A stretch of DNA of 64,000 nt from NCBI GenBank assembly GCA_017303935.1, contig JAFLBD010000002.1:310001-374000 (forward strand), written 5' to 3'. The notes below the pieces were generated by a model that did no database searches, had not been told where the DNA came from, and was given only the letters and a program-made list of their open reading frames with translations. Below, piece after piece: positions 17,301-26,061 of the stretch (its first letter is position 1; each line of letters begins with the position of its first letter). This DNA comes from Armatimonadota bacterium (lineage in GTDB: Bacteria; Armatimonadota; Fimbriimonadia; Fimbriimonadales; Fimbriimonadaceae). The translations under genes were made by a program, and so were the position numbers.

Positions 17301-18389
17301 TTATTGAGGCGGAAGTGGTGGAGGAACAGCTCCAAGTAATCCGGCGAAGTCTGCGACTTCTTGCGCCTTCGTCCAGGCAGCCATGCCGTTGGTCCAAACC
17401 AAAGTCTCGCCGTTGATCTCGCCGGCCTTGATCATCTCGCCAAGCTTAGCGAGGTCAAACGGGCCCTGCTGCGCGCCGTTAATCGCGACGTGGAAGGTCT
17501 TGACTTGAGGAACTGGAGGAGGCGTTGCAGCCTGTTGCTGTTGCATCCCAGTCATCATTTGGCCCATCGCTGCGCCCATTCCCATTCCGATCCCAGCTGC
17601 GCCGAGTCCGCCCGGATTTTCGGCGGCTTTTTCCATCGAGTTCGCCGCTTGGAATTGGGTGTAAGCGTTCAAATCACCAACGACGCCCATGCTCGATCGC
17701 TTGTCGATCGCTGCCTCAACTTCTGGCGGAACACTGACATTTTCGATGTTGAAATTGACTAGCTCGATTCCGATTTCGCTGATGCCCGGCTGGATCGCAG
17801 AACGGATTCTCTCGCCAAGTTCGGTGTACCGAGCAGCGAGGTCGATGATCGGAATCTGCGCGGCAGCGGTTGCCTCGCTAAACTTGGTGACGATTTGGTT
17901 TCGCAGGTGCTCGCTGACTTCGTCTGTCGTGAATTGCCAATCGGTGCCGGCGATCTCCTTCAAGAACTTGCCCGCATCGGTGACCCGGAAACCGTACGTT
18001 CCGAATGCCCGGACTCGGACCACACCAAAGTCCTTATCGCGCATCATCACCGGGTTCATCGTGCCCCACTTCAGGTCGGTAAACCGCTTGGTATTGACGA
18101 AATAGACCTCGGCCTTGAACGGGCTATTGAACCCAAACTTCCAACCCTGCAATGTCGATAGGATCGGCAAGTTCTGGGTGATGAGCGTGTGCATCCCAGG
18201 CTCGAAGATGTCGGCGATTTGACCTTCGTTGACAAAAACCGCGACTTGCGATTCGCGAACGGTCAACTGCGCGCCGTGCTTGATCTCATTGTTGTGCCGC
18301 TCAAAGCGGTAAACGATAGTGTCTTGAGTGTCATCCAGCCACTCAATAATGTCGATAAATTCGCCTTTCAGCTTGTCCCAAATGCCCAT
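17301..18389 (-). CDS. SPFH-domain protein (YdjI-like) with C-terminal GYF_2 domain
   Basis: The protein has 362 residues. The SPFH/band-7 part (about 20-230) begins with a YRF..HNNEIKHGAQL segment typical of virion-core-like YdjI proteins and includes VYFVNTKRFTDLKWGT. A Gly/Met/Gln-rich linker (about 255-290) follows, then a GYF_2 domain (about 295-345) with the GPFDLAKLGEMIKAGEI and TLVWTNGMAAW motifs, and a proline-rich end. The protein probably scaffolds at the membrane with the zinc-ribbon partner encoded 6 nt downstream. A ydjI-like function is inferred from this pairing. Confidence 0.85.
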   Translation of the reverse strand: MGIWDKLKGEFIDIIEWLDDTQDTIVYRFERHNNEIKHGAQLTVRESQVAVFVNEGQIADIFEPGMHTLITQNLPILSTLQGWKFGFNSPFKAEVYFVNTKRFTDLKWGTMNPVMMRDKDFGVVRVRAFGTYGFRVTDAGKFLKEIAGTDWQFTTDEVSEHLRNQIVTKFSEATAAAQIPIIDLAARYTELGERIRSAIQPGISEIGIELVNFNIENVSVPPEVEAAIDKRSSMGVVGDLNAYTQFQAANSMEKAAENPGGLGAAGIGMGMGAAMGQMMTGMQQQQAATPPPVPQVKTFHVAINGAQQGPFDLAKLGEMIKAGEINGETLVWTNGMAAWTKAQEVADFAGLLGAVPPPLPPQ

Positions 18390-18436
18390 GATAAATAAAC
18401 CTGGTTCCTACCCTCACAGTATACGGCGCAACGGGC

Positions 18437-19954
18437 TCAGCGTTGCACGATTTGGGTGATAATCCACGCTTGATAGAACTCAGATTTAGGTGCGTTTTTG
18501 ACTTGGCGAAGATCGAGATTGGCGGACTCCAAATTGGTGACGTCTGATTCTGTGATGCGTCCCTTTCGCGTGAGTACCACGACATCCGGGCCCAGCTTGG
18601 AAGCCTCAAGTAGTGATTCAGTCATCAGCACTGGCTTTTGGGCGTAAAAGGCAATCGAAGGGTGGCTCGTTTCCTGCAGCTTGAGCTGTCCTGTGCCTAG
18701 TGCCTTCGACCGCCTGGGCATTTGATAGACCGCGATCGGCAACTGCTGGATTTTCGCCCAGCGCGCTAGATCGTGAATCTCTTTGTGGGGAGGAGCGACC
18801 TGCTTTCCGAAAAGATTTCCCGTGGAGTAGTACTGATAAATTCCAAAATTCAGAATGGCGGAGGTGGCGAGGCAAGGCAGCGCATATCGCCAGAAAACTG
18901 TGAAATCCAGAACCGGATGACCCTTGGATTCCCACTGCTTGCTCATCCAAAAGCCGACGATGATGGCGAGGGTTGGGAACGCCGGCAAGACGTAGTGGGG
19001 GAGCTTCGCGGCGCTGATCATGAAGAACGCGATCACTACAATCGACCACCGAGCGCAAAGCCTAAGGAACGGGTGCTCGGACCGGATTTTCCAAGATTGA
19101 GGCAGGCACAATATCCAAGGAAATGCTCCCACCAGGATTACACCAACGTAAAGCAAAATCCCATTGAGCCCGGTGACGGTGTGCGCCGCATCCCCGCCGG
19201 TGAAACGCTTGAGGTTCTGTTCGATGAGGAATTTGTCGATAAAGACCTGGCGGTTAACGAGATACGCGGGTACATACCAGCTGGCCACAACAGCCGCAAA
19301 GATCACTGTGCCAAGAAGCCAATATCCCTTGAACTTTGGTCTTAGCTCAGGTTCTTGCCAATAGGTCAGAGCTGCGGCCAAAACGAACAAGATACAGCCG
19401 ACCGGACCCTTTGCAAGAGTCGATAAGCCGAGCGCCGCGGCGGTAGCCAATCGCCACTTTGGGTGCTCGGTCAAAGATCGGTAGAAGGTGAAAAGGGCGA
19501 TGATCTCGCAGGTGACCAGTGGAACGTCGGTCATGATGGATCGCCCCACCAATCCGACGAGCAACGATCCCGAATAAAGCAACAAGGCGATCTGTGCGGC
19601 GAGCTCGCTCAAGGCGCGGCGGGTGTAGCTGAAAACGACATATCCCACCAGCAGAGTACAAAGCGCGGAAGGCAACCTCGGGCCCACCATCTCGCCGAAC
19701 ATGTTGATCGAAGGTATCGCCAGCCAATAAACCAAGATCGGCTTTTCGAACCAAGGTGAGCCGTTATAGAACGGCGTGATCCACTCACCGCGCCGCGCCA
19801 TTTCACCCGCTGCGGCGGAATAAAAACCTTCGTCGAGATCAAGAACTCCGGTCAGCCAGAACCCAAGCAACGGCAAAGCTGAGGTCAACCACAGCAGCCA
19901 ATTCGGTATCGCTCGCCCCGCCTTGGAGTCAATCATTCCTGATAATGGTGGCAC
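18437..19954 (-). CDS. Family 39 glycosyltransferase (ArnT/PMT-like membrane enzyme)
   Basis: The 505-residue protein has about 11 membrane segments. The first periplasmic loop carries the catalytic DLDEGFYS (acidic pair, about 38-45) and then FYNGSPWFEKPILVYWL, as in ArnT and other PMT enzymes that move a sugar from a polyprenyl-phosphate donor. The C-terminal 110 residues are soluble. The gene starts 3 nt after the upstream 2TM-L7/L12 gene, so they are probably cotranscribed. The substrate (protein, lipid A-like or other glycan) is not evident. Confidence 0.85.
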   Translation of the reverse strand: MPPLSGMIDSKAGRAIPNWLLWLTSALPLLGFWLTGVLDLDEGFYSAAAGEMARRGEWITPFYNGSPWFEKPILVYWLAIPSINMFGEMVGPRLPSALCTLLVGYVVFSYTRRALSELAAQIALLLYSGSLLVGLVGRSIMTDVPLVTCEIIALFTFYRSLTEHPKWRLATAAALGLSTLAKGPVGCILFVLAAALTYWQEPELRPKFKGYWLLGTVIFAAVVASWYVPAYLVNRQVFIDKFLIEQNLKRFTGGDAAHTVTGLNGILLYVGVILVGAFPWILCLPQSWKIRSEHPFLRLCARWSIVVIAFFMISAAKLPHYVLPAFPTLAIIVGFWMSKQWESKGHPVLDFTVFWRYALPCLATSAILNFGIYQYYSTGNLFGKQVAPPHKEIHDLARWAKIQQLPIAVYQMPRRSKALGTGQLKLQETSHPSIAFYAQKPVLMTESLLEASKLGPDVVVLTRKGRITESDVTNLESANLDLRQVKNAPKSEFYQAWIITQIVQR

Positions 19955-19957
19955 GAA

Positions 19958-20599
19958 TTACGACAGGCTGCGCTTGGCACAATAGTCATCGACTAGGCCT
20001 TTAGCGATCCGAAGCGGCAAACCTGTCTTTGCGCGCAGTTCGCGAATGGCGCCGATGTGATCAGCTGCCGAATGCATGCTGAAATACTGGTCGAGCACCG
20101 ACTTAATGTGAGAGTTATCGAGCTGTTTGTCGTCGTAACTCTCTACGGTGAAGCGCTTCTTCTTGAATTTCTCGAATTCTTCTTCTAAAGAAACTTCGCC
20201 TCGAATCTTCGATTGGATCCACTCAATCATCGTGTATCCGCCCCAGATTCCCACGATCCATATGGACCACATTTCACCGGGCCTGAAATGGAATCCATTG
20301 GCAATGAGATTGATGCCGATGAGCGTGAAAGCGCTCCCAACAAAATGCGCCAAGGCATCCTTGGAGGCTCGCCTTCGATGCTCCAGGAACTCGCCCCACA
20401 GTTGATTGCGGTCATTTTCCTTCTTGACGATCTGATGTGCTTCGTCAATTTGTTCCGGAGTGATTCCGAGTTCGGCGGCAATCGCATTTAGCCGTTCACG
20501 GTCGATCAGAGAATCTTCTTTGGGCGATAACCGGACCGCCTGACGCAAGATCGCGTCAGCTTCTTCTTCAGTGTATAACTCCTGATTCTCTGAGCTCAT
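19958..20599 (-). CDS. 2TM-domain protein with C-terminal L7/L12-like domain
   Basis: The 213-residue protein has three parts. An N-terminal coiled or helical region (1-75) contains LNAIAAELGITPEQIDEA. A two-helix membrane hairpin follows (about 85-130; 2TM-like). A charged linker leads to a C-terminal domain (about 165-210) that resembles the ribosomal L7/L12 C-domain: IGAIRELRAKTGLPLRIAKGLVDDY. In the ribosomal protein this domain contacts translation factors. Here it is attached to a membrane anchor, so the role is unknown. It is probably cotranscribed with the GT39 gene. Confidence 0.65.
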   Translation of the reverse strand: MSSENQELYTEEEADAILRQAVRLSPKEDSLIDRERLNAIAAELGITPEQIDEAHQIVKKENDRNQLWGEFLEHRRRASKDALAHFVGSAFTLIGINLIANGFHFRPGEMWSIWIVGIWGGYTMIEWIQSKIRGEVSLEEEFEKFKKKRFTVESYDDKQLDNSHIKSVLDQYFSMHSAADHIGAIRELRAKTGLPLRIAKGLVDDYCAKRSLS

Positions 20600-20650
20600 T
20601 GCAGGTTCAACAGGAATTACTTGAATTCCAATCCCAGGGTTTCAATATGT

Positions 20651-21391
20651 TCACTGGATCCCGTTAAGTTGATAGCCGGTGTGAACGTTGCTGATTGCAG
20701 TTGCAACACCTTCGACGGCTGCCTCGAAGATGATCTTTCCTTTCTCGGCAGTGGCAAGGGTTGCGTATCCAAGCGAACCGTTGGAAGTCAGTTCATCAAA
20801 CGGATGGATCATTCCTTTGACAGGTGGCAGAAAACCGTCGTCGATGATCGCCGACGTGCGAACAAGGCTCGGGTGCAAGTGCATCATCAGCGAAGTCTCG
20901 GACTCGCAGGCGTGCTTCATGTCCTTGAACGGACCTTCCATCGTAGCCGAAACGGCCTCTTCGCAGTGGTCGAAGTATCCAAAATGACCGATCAGCAGGT
21001 TCGGATTGGATTCCTTGAGCTCGCGGCAAATCACGTCGTTTGGCGAGCTGTTGCCACCGTGACCATTGATCACCAAAAACTTCCAGAACCCGTGCTTTGC
21101 GAGTGACATCACGACTTGACGGATTGAATCACGATAGCCGTCCATGCTGGCCGAAAGCGAACCCGCAAAGGCCAAATGGTGCGCACTTGCGCCCAGCCAC
21201 AAGGTCGGGCAAAGCAAAATCTGATCCTTCAACCGTTGATCAACCGCCTCGCAAACAGCAGTGACGATCATCGAATCGGTGAAAAGGGGCAGGTGCGCGC
21301 CATGTTGTTCGAGCGATCCGGTCGGGATCACTACCACCGTTTCACGCGAAAGGGCACCTACTTCGGGAGAGGTCAGTTCAGCAAGCTTCAT
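20651..21391 (-). CDS. Creatininase-family amidohydrolase
   Basis: The 246-residue protein has the creatininase fold signature. Metal ligands are visible: Glu and His in GSLEQHG (about 26-32), Asp in LFTD, His in NGHGGN, and Glu in ACESETS. Relatives act on creatinine or on small cyclic amides and imides, including mycofactocin peptides. The ATG shares one base with the dnaA stop codon (TAATG), so it is likely translated from the dnaA transcript. No creatine-related genes are nearby, so the substrate is open. Confidence 0.9.
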   Translation of the reverse strand: MKLAELTSPEVGALSRETVVVIPTGSLEQHGAHLPLFTDSMIVTAVCEAVDQRLKDQILLCPTLWLGASAHHLAFAGSLSASMDGYRDSIRQVVMSLAKHGFWKFLVINGHGGNSSPNDVICRELKESNPNLLIGHFGYFDHCEEAVSATMEGPFKDMKHACESETSLMMHLHPSLVRTSAIIDDGFLPPVKGMIHPFDELTSNGSLGYATLATAEKGKIIFEAAVEGVATAISNVHTGYQLNGIQ

Positions 21392-22782
21392 TAACTATCC
21401 GGGTCCAAGTTTCGCATGAGGCTTCGAACCACATTTGCAAAATCAAGGTCTGCTTCCGTTAGTTTATTCACCTTTTCGTAGGCGTGCATCATGCTCGTGT
21501 GGTCTCGGTCGCCAAATTGATGACCGATATGCTTCCAACTACCATGCGTGACTTCTCGGGTCAGATACACGGCAACGTGACGCGCTAGGGCGATCGGAGC
21601 CTTTCTGCTTGTCCCGCGAATCTCTTCGACGGGAATCTTGTAGAACTTGCTGACGACTTCAAGAATGTTGTTGAGGCTAGGTTTTGCTTGGGCTCGGTTG
21701 CTGCTACAGAGCTTTTCGACCATCGCTCTGGCCAAATCGATGTTCAAATCGTAGCCTAGGAAGCTGGCTTCTGCGGACAAATTGACCATCGCGCCCTCGA
21801 GTTGGCGGATGTTTCCGGGCACGTGCTCCGCCAAATACATGGCCACCTCGTGCGAAAGTTCGATCCCTTCAGCGGCTGCCTTGCTTAGCAGGATTGCGCT
21901 TCGAGTTTCGGTGTCTGGCCAGTGGATATCGGCCACCAGTCCGGACTCAAATCGAGACCGTAGTCGCTCGTCCATCAAATACAAATCGCGTGGCGGTCGG
22001 TCAGAGCAAAGCACGATCTGCCGGCCCATTTGATGCAAGTGGTTGAAGGTGTAGAAAATCTCTTCTTGGGTTCGATCTTTGCCGGCGACGAACTGGATAT
22101 CGTCGACGAGCCAAAGCCCCACGTTGCGTTGGGCGCGGCGGAAATGGTCGATCCGGCCTTGTTGCAACGCGGAGATGAACTCTTCTGCGAACTGCTGTGC
22201 CGAGACATAAACCATCGGGAAGTTGGGATCCCGCTTTTGGACCTCGTGCGCAATCGCATGGAGCAAGTGGGTTTTACCCAAACCGCTCGGGGAGTAAATG
22301 AACAGTGGATTGTATTTTCGGCCTGGATTTGCAGCGACGGCCTTTGCACCGGCAACAGCAAGTCGGTTCGATTGCCCGGTGACGAAATTCTCAAACGTGA
22401 AGGACTCTTTGGGTTGGAATGTCGTATTTCGCCGTTCAACAATCGGGGGCTGGATCAGAGCAACCGAATTGTTGATTACCTGACTCGGCTTGCGCTCCTT
22501 GACGTTGATGCGCAATTCGACGAGGACACGCTCGCCCAATTCTGCCGATAGCGCATCGGCGATTTCTGCCTGGGCTCGTGACCCTAGCCAGTCAAAATTG
22601 AATTTGCTTGGTACTTCCAAAATCGCTCGACCGTCTTTCAGGTCGACAGGAGTGATCGGCACCAAAAAGCGCTTGACCATCTTCTCTGGATAGTTCTTCG
22701 ATACGGTCTGGAGTGCTCTTTTCCAGCATCCAAACAAGCGCGCGGGTTCTTCACGGTCCTCAAAACTTAACTGATCATTCAT
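21391..22782 (-). CDS. dnaA: Chromosomal replication initiator DnaA
   Basis: The start is taken at 22782 (MNDQLSFE), giving 463 residues; the frame stays open 79 codons upstream but that part does not look like DnaA. Domain I ends near residue 90. The AAA+ core has SGLGKTHLLHAIA (Walker A) and LWLVDDIQF (Walker B). Domain IV has the FGDRDHTSMMHAYEKV DNA-binding signature. It initiates replication at oriC. The gene is not beside dnaN or gyrB; downstream is a creatininase gene overlapping the stop, and upstream is divergent thiN. The 203-nt gap has one DnaA-box-like TTTTCCACA (22956-22964), too little to call an origin. Confidence 0.96.
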   Translation of the reverse strand: MNDQLSFEDREEPARLFGCWKRALQTVSKNYPEKMVKRFLVPITPVDLKDGRAILEVPSKFNFDWLGSRAQAEIADALSAELGERVLVELRINVKERKPSQVINNSVALIQPPIVERRNTTFQPKESFTFENFVTGQSNRLAVAGAKAVAANPGRKYNPLFIYSPSGLGKTHLLHAIAHEVQKRDPNFPMVYVSAQQFAEEFISALQQGRIDHFRRAQRNVGLWLVDDIQFVAGKDRTQEEIFYTFNHLHQMGRQIVLCSDRPPRDLYLMDERLRSRFESGLVADIHWPDTETRSAILLSKAAAEGIELSHEVAMYLAEHVPGNIRQLEGAMVNLSAEASFLGYDLNIDLARAMVEKLCSSNRAQAKPSLNNILEVVSKFYKIPVEEIRGTSRKAPIALARHVAVYLTREVTHGSWKHIGHQFGDRDHTSMMHAYEKVNKLTEADLDFANVVRSLMRNLDPDS

Positions 22783-22985
22783 TGCAAAGGAAAATCCAAT
22801 CCGGTCCCCAGTGGGCCTCGGACCTAGAATTATAACCAGGACTAGTGGCACCCCATGGGTGTAACCGCATCCCCTAGGCAAATTGCCGGGTAAATTTCCA
22901 CCGAGAAGGTCTTTGGCTGTCGGTAGACAGCTACGATTTTCACGATTTTTCGACGTTTTCCACAAGTTATTCAAGGGCGCAATTG

Positions 22986-23612
22986 ATGAAGATATTTGGG
23001 GTATTGGGGGGTGAAGCACTCAGCGACGAGATCCTTCGCGCGTGGGTGGATTGGGCAGACTTTGTGATCGCCGCGGACGCCGGATTTTGCAACCTCTCCA
23101 GCGCCGGATTACGCCCAAATCTGGTCGTCGGAGATATGGATTCGGTAGTGCACTGCGAGGTGCCGGAATCGCAAAAGATGATTCGCATTTCAGCCCAAGA
23201 TTCTAGCGATTGCGACAAGCTGTTAAGCGTCGCGGTCGAGTTGGGCGCACGTCAACTTTCCATCGGATGCATGCATGGCGGTCGACACGATCATCTGCTA
23301 GCCAACTTCGCGAGTATTTCGAAGATAAACCTAGCCGTGAAGGTCGTCCTGCCTCTCGAAATTGGAGTTCAGGTTTTACCGAATAATCCTATAACTTTTG
23401 AACATTTTGGACGCATTTCACTGCTACCGGTCGTTCCTTGCACTGGCGTAAATCTTTCGGGAGTTCGTTGGCCCCTGGTGGATCAATCGCTCGCGATGGA
23501 CGGGCTGGTCAGTTTGTCAAACGAGGGTACTGGCGAGGTCACCGTCAGCATAGAATCCGGCAAAGCGATGCTCTTTGTTCATACAGACCCAAGTCAGATT
23601 CCAACATGGTGA
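22986..23612 (+). CDS. thiN: Thiamine pyrophosphokinase
   Basis: The 208-residue protein has the TPK pattern. It includes IAADAGFCNL and LVVGDMDSV in the N-terminal ATP-binding half, the DSSDCDKLLSVAVE block, and GGRHDHLLANF (about 98-108). The enzyme makes thiamine diphosphate from thiamine and ATP. The ATG at 22986 is preferred over the in-frame TTG at 22983. The stop overlaps the start of the symporter gene by 7 nt. No TPP riboswitch is visible upstream. The symporter could import a related precursor, but that is only a guess from context. Confidence 0.9.
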   Translation: MKIFGVLGGEALSDEILRAWVDWADFVIAADAGFCNLSSAGLRPNLVVGDMDSVVHCEVPESQKMIRISAQDSSDCDKLLSVAVELGARQLSIGCMHGGRHDHLLANFASISKINLAVKVVLPLEIGVQVLPNNPITFEHFGRISLLPVVPCTGVNLSGVRWPLVDQSLAMDGLVSLSNEGTGEVTVSIESGKAMLFVHTDPSQIPTW

Positions 23613-25024
23613 CTTTCACACTGATAGACACCGTAGTGCTGAGTCTCTTTGTGGGGCTCATTCTGGCGCTGGGATTCAGTGCAAGACTCCGCGATAACAC
23701 GTTTTTTCAGTACTTTGCCGCGGGCAGAAATTTGTCCCTGGTGCCATTTGTATCGACGCTGGTCTGCACTTGGTACGGCGGAATCTTAGGGCTCGCAGAA
23801 TCAGTCAGCTATTTCGGGCTCGGCACTTGGCTTTTGTTTGGAGTCCCGTATTACGTATTCGCGGCAATTTACGCGCAGAAAGTTGCAAGAAAAGTGCGTG
23901 AAATTGACGATATCTCCATCCCGGAGCGCATAGCTCGTCAATTCGGCAAGGGATCAGGAGTGTTTTCGGCGGTGCTCATTTTCTTGCTTGCCGTTCCCAG
24001 CGCGCATGTGTTGATGTTAGCGGTGTTGTTGCAAACCGTCGTCCCGTTGCAACTCCTACCAGCGCTCCTGATTGTGGGAGGGGCCGGTACCTTGTTCTTG
24101 TACCGAGGCGGACTGCTCGCCGATGTTAGGATGAGCCTCGCCGCTTTTGTGATGATGTACCTGGGGTTTGGTGTGATCGTAGCTTCCCACGTCGTCCAAT
24201 TCCCGCCGGTGCAGGCATTCGAAAGCCTGCGTGGTACTCCCATGCTGACGCTGACCGGCGGTCAAGGCTGGCTAGCGATTATCAGCTACTTCATTCTCGG
24301 CGCCTGGACCCTGGTAGACCCCGGATTCCATCAGCGCGTTGCTTGCGCCAAAGACCCTGAGACTAGCCAGAAGGGCGTATGGGTTTCGATTCTATGCTGG
24401 ATGACCTTTGACCTTCTCAGCATCTCTGCGGGGATGTACGCGCTTCAAACGCTGAAATCATCGCCATCAAATCCGCTCATGATTTTTCCGGCTCTGGCGC
24501 AGCAAAACTTGCCACCCGGACTCAAATCGATCTTCTTTTGCGGCATGCTGGGCACAATCCTTAGCGCGATGGTGGGCTATACCTTGGTCGCGGGTGGCAC
24601 ATTTGGGCGTGAAATCATGGGCAGGATCATGCCCGTCGCAGATGACCGGCTGAAGTTTTGGACGCGGATCGGACTGACGCTTGCGATCTTGATAGCGATT
24701 GTCGTCGCACTGTTTGTTGACAGCGTGGTTGCGATTTGGTATTCGTGGAGCGGCGTGGTTGTCGGGGCCGTCCTCCTCCCATTTTTGATTTCGATGGGTT
24801 CAAAGGCAAACCATCTAAGGAGAGAATCCGTCCTTTGGTCGATGGTGCTTTCGTTCATCACCTCTCTGAGTTGGTGGATTATCGGCACCGCAAATGGCAA
24901 CAAGTTTTTGACGGTCAATCAGGGTGGCCAAGATATTCCAGTCGGGACTTTGTTGCCAGGACTATTCGTTTCGGGTTTGGTAATCTTGATTTGGCCAAAG
25001 CTGAGTGGAACTGAAAATGAGTGA
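23606..25024 (+). CDS. Sodium:solute symporter family transporter
   Basis: The start at 23606 overlaps the thiN stop and yields 472 residues with about 13 membrane helices. Sodium-solute-symporter features include FFQYFAAGRNLSL, WYGGILGLAESVSYFG and the C-terminal helices ending in LIWPKL. The sodium site region GTILSAMVGYTLVAGG (helix 8) has the small-residue pattern of the family. The long C-terminal loop carries charged residues. The substrate is unknown; the tight coupling to thiN and an FHA gene may or may not be functional. Confidence 0.88.
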   Translation: MVTFTLIDTVVLSLFVGLILALGFSARLRDNTFFQYFAAGRNLSLVPFVSTLVCTWYGGILGLAESVSYFGLGTWLLFGVPYYVFAAIYAQKVARKVREIDDISIPERIARQFGKGSGVFSAVLIFLLAVPSAHVLMLAVLLQTVVPLQLLPALLIVGGAGTLFLYRGGLLADVRMSLAAFVMMYLGFGVIVASHVVQFPPVQAFESLRGTPMLTLTGGQGWLAIISYFILGAWTLVDPGFHQRVACAKDPETSQKGVWVSILCWMTFDLLSISAGMYALQTLKSSPSNPLMIFPALAQQNLPPGLKSIFFCGMLGTILSAMVGYTLVAGGTFGREIMGRIMPVADDRLKFWTRIGLTLAILIAIVVALFVDSVVAIWYSWSGVVVGAVLLPFLISMGSKANHLRRESVLWSMVLSFITSLSWWIIGTANGNKFLTVNQGGQDIPVGTLLPGLFVSGLVILIWPKLSGTENE

Positions 25025-25469
25025 AAACGAACCAAACATGAGCAATCGAGCGAGTCTGACCATCAAGCGTGGAGGCGAGGAAACCGCAGAAGTGTTCGAG
25101 TTTCTGAGCCCTTGTATCGTCGGTCGATTCGATCCTTCGGTTGGGCCAATCGACCTTGATCTGGGCAGCCTGCCGGAAGGAGCTTATGTCTCCCGCAAGC
25201 ATGCAAAAGTGTATCTGGACGGCGAAACTTGGAAGATTCAGGACCTCGGGAGTTCGAACGGAACGTACCTACTGCGCGACGATTTTGAGAAAGTGACCGA
25301 CGCAGATTTGACCGATGGTCAAGAGATCGCTTTGGGGAACGCTAGATTCATCTTTAGAGTATTGAGCGCTGCCCCAGAGTCTGCTGAATCTAGCGAATCG
25401 GGCGGAACATCTGAAGAAACGCCTGTCGAAGAGCAATCTTCTGAACCGGCGGCAATTGAACCTGAATAA
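25017..25469 (+). CDS. FHA-domain protein
   Basis: The start is placed at the ATG 25017, which overlaps the symporter stop by 8 nt; an upstream GTG is less likely. The 150-residue protein has one forkhead-associated domain (about 10-110). The family residues are visible: GRF at the phosphothreonine-contact region, VSRKHAKV, and SSNGTYL. FHA domains bind phosphothreonine peptides, so a Ser/Thr kinase partner is likely elsewhere. The C-terminus (110-150) is a low-complexity Ser/Glu/Pro tail. The neighbouring genes are all small envelope or membrane proteins. Confidence 0.9.
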   Translation: MSENEPNMSNRASLTIKRGGEETAEVFEFLSPCIVGRFDPSVGPIDLDLGSLPEGAYVSRKHAKVYLDGETWKIQDLGSSNGTYLLRDDFEKVTDADLTDGQEIALGNARFIFRVLSAAPESAESSESGGTSEETPVEEQSSEPAAIEPE

Positions 25470-25481
25470 GGAGGGTTTCCT

Positions 25482-25961
25482 TTGAAAAAAGTAGTCGTTT
25501 TGGGCATTGCTGCCTTGCTGATTTTTGGCGGTTTATTCCTTAAGGTTTTCGCCTCAACACCTTCAGATGAAGCGATGATTCAGGAGGCACTGACCACCGC
25601 AGCGCAAGCTTCAGGCGAAGGGAAAGAAGGGAGCGTTCTTGAATATCTAAGCGGCAATTTGCAGGTGATGGGTTTCACACCCAGCAAGAACGATATTCGA
25701 AACTACATCCAAAAGAATAAGCCTAAGGTGAAGTTAGGTGCAATTCGGCCGATAATTAACGGTGATGAAGCGGTGGTGAACACTTCCGCTGAAGTCCGCA
25801 TGGGCGTGGGGAACTTGAGTGCAACGCAAAAGTTGGATCGAGTGACGATAACCATGCGCAAAGAAACTAAGCTGAAAATGCTCGTTTTCCCGGTCCCAAC
25901 CTGGAGAATTGTAAAAGTTTCTGCAGAAAGTGCGGACCTAGGGAATCCTTTTGACCCCTAA
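25482..25961 (+). CDS. Small secreted/membrane-anchored protein of unknown function
   Basis: The start is a TTG at 25482 preceded by a perfect AAGGAGG 7 nt upstream, which decides it. The 159-residue protein has a hydrophobic N-terminal segment (3-24) that is either a signal peptide or an anchor. The rest is a small alpha/beta domain with FTPSKNDIRNYIQKNKPKV and MRKETKLKMLVFPVPTWRIVKV, resembling nuclear-transport-factor-2-like folds in pattern only. It follows the FHA gene by 12 nt and is probably in the same operon. Function is unknown. Confidence 0.7.
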   Translation: MKKVVVLGIAALLIFGGLFLKVFASTPSDEAMIQEALTTAAQASGEGKEGSVLEYLSGNLQVMGFTPSKNDIRNYIQKNKPKVKLGAIRPIINGDEAVVNTSAEVRMGVGNLSATQKLDRVTITMRKETKLKMLVFPVPTWRIVKVSAESADLGNPFDP

Positions 25962-26061
25962 GTCGTTCAGGTAATATGTCGGGGCATTTCTCTGCAAAGG
26001 GAGGAGCAAGGCGGCTTGCGTGACCGTCTTTAAAAAACCTGACAAGAGGTAACTACACAAA

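Noticed and set aside
22783-22985. Gap upstream of dnaA as oriC
   Set aside because: Only one box-like sequence and no AT-rich repeats; not enough for an origin.
25962-26061. Riboswitch or small RNA before the repeat lipoprotein gene
   Set aside because: A short GCAAG/CTTGC stem is seen, but no known riboswitch or SRP-RNA consensus matches.
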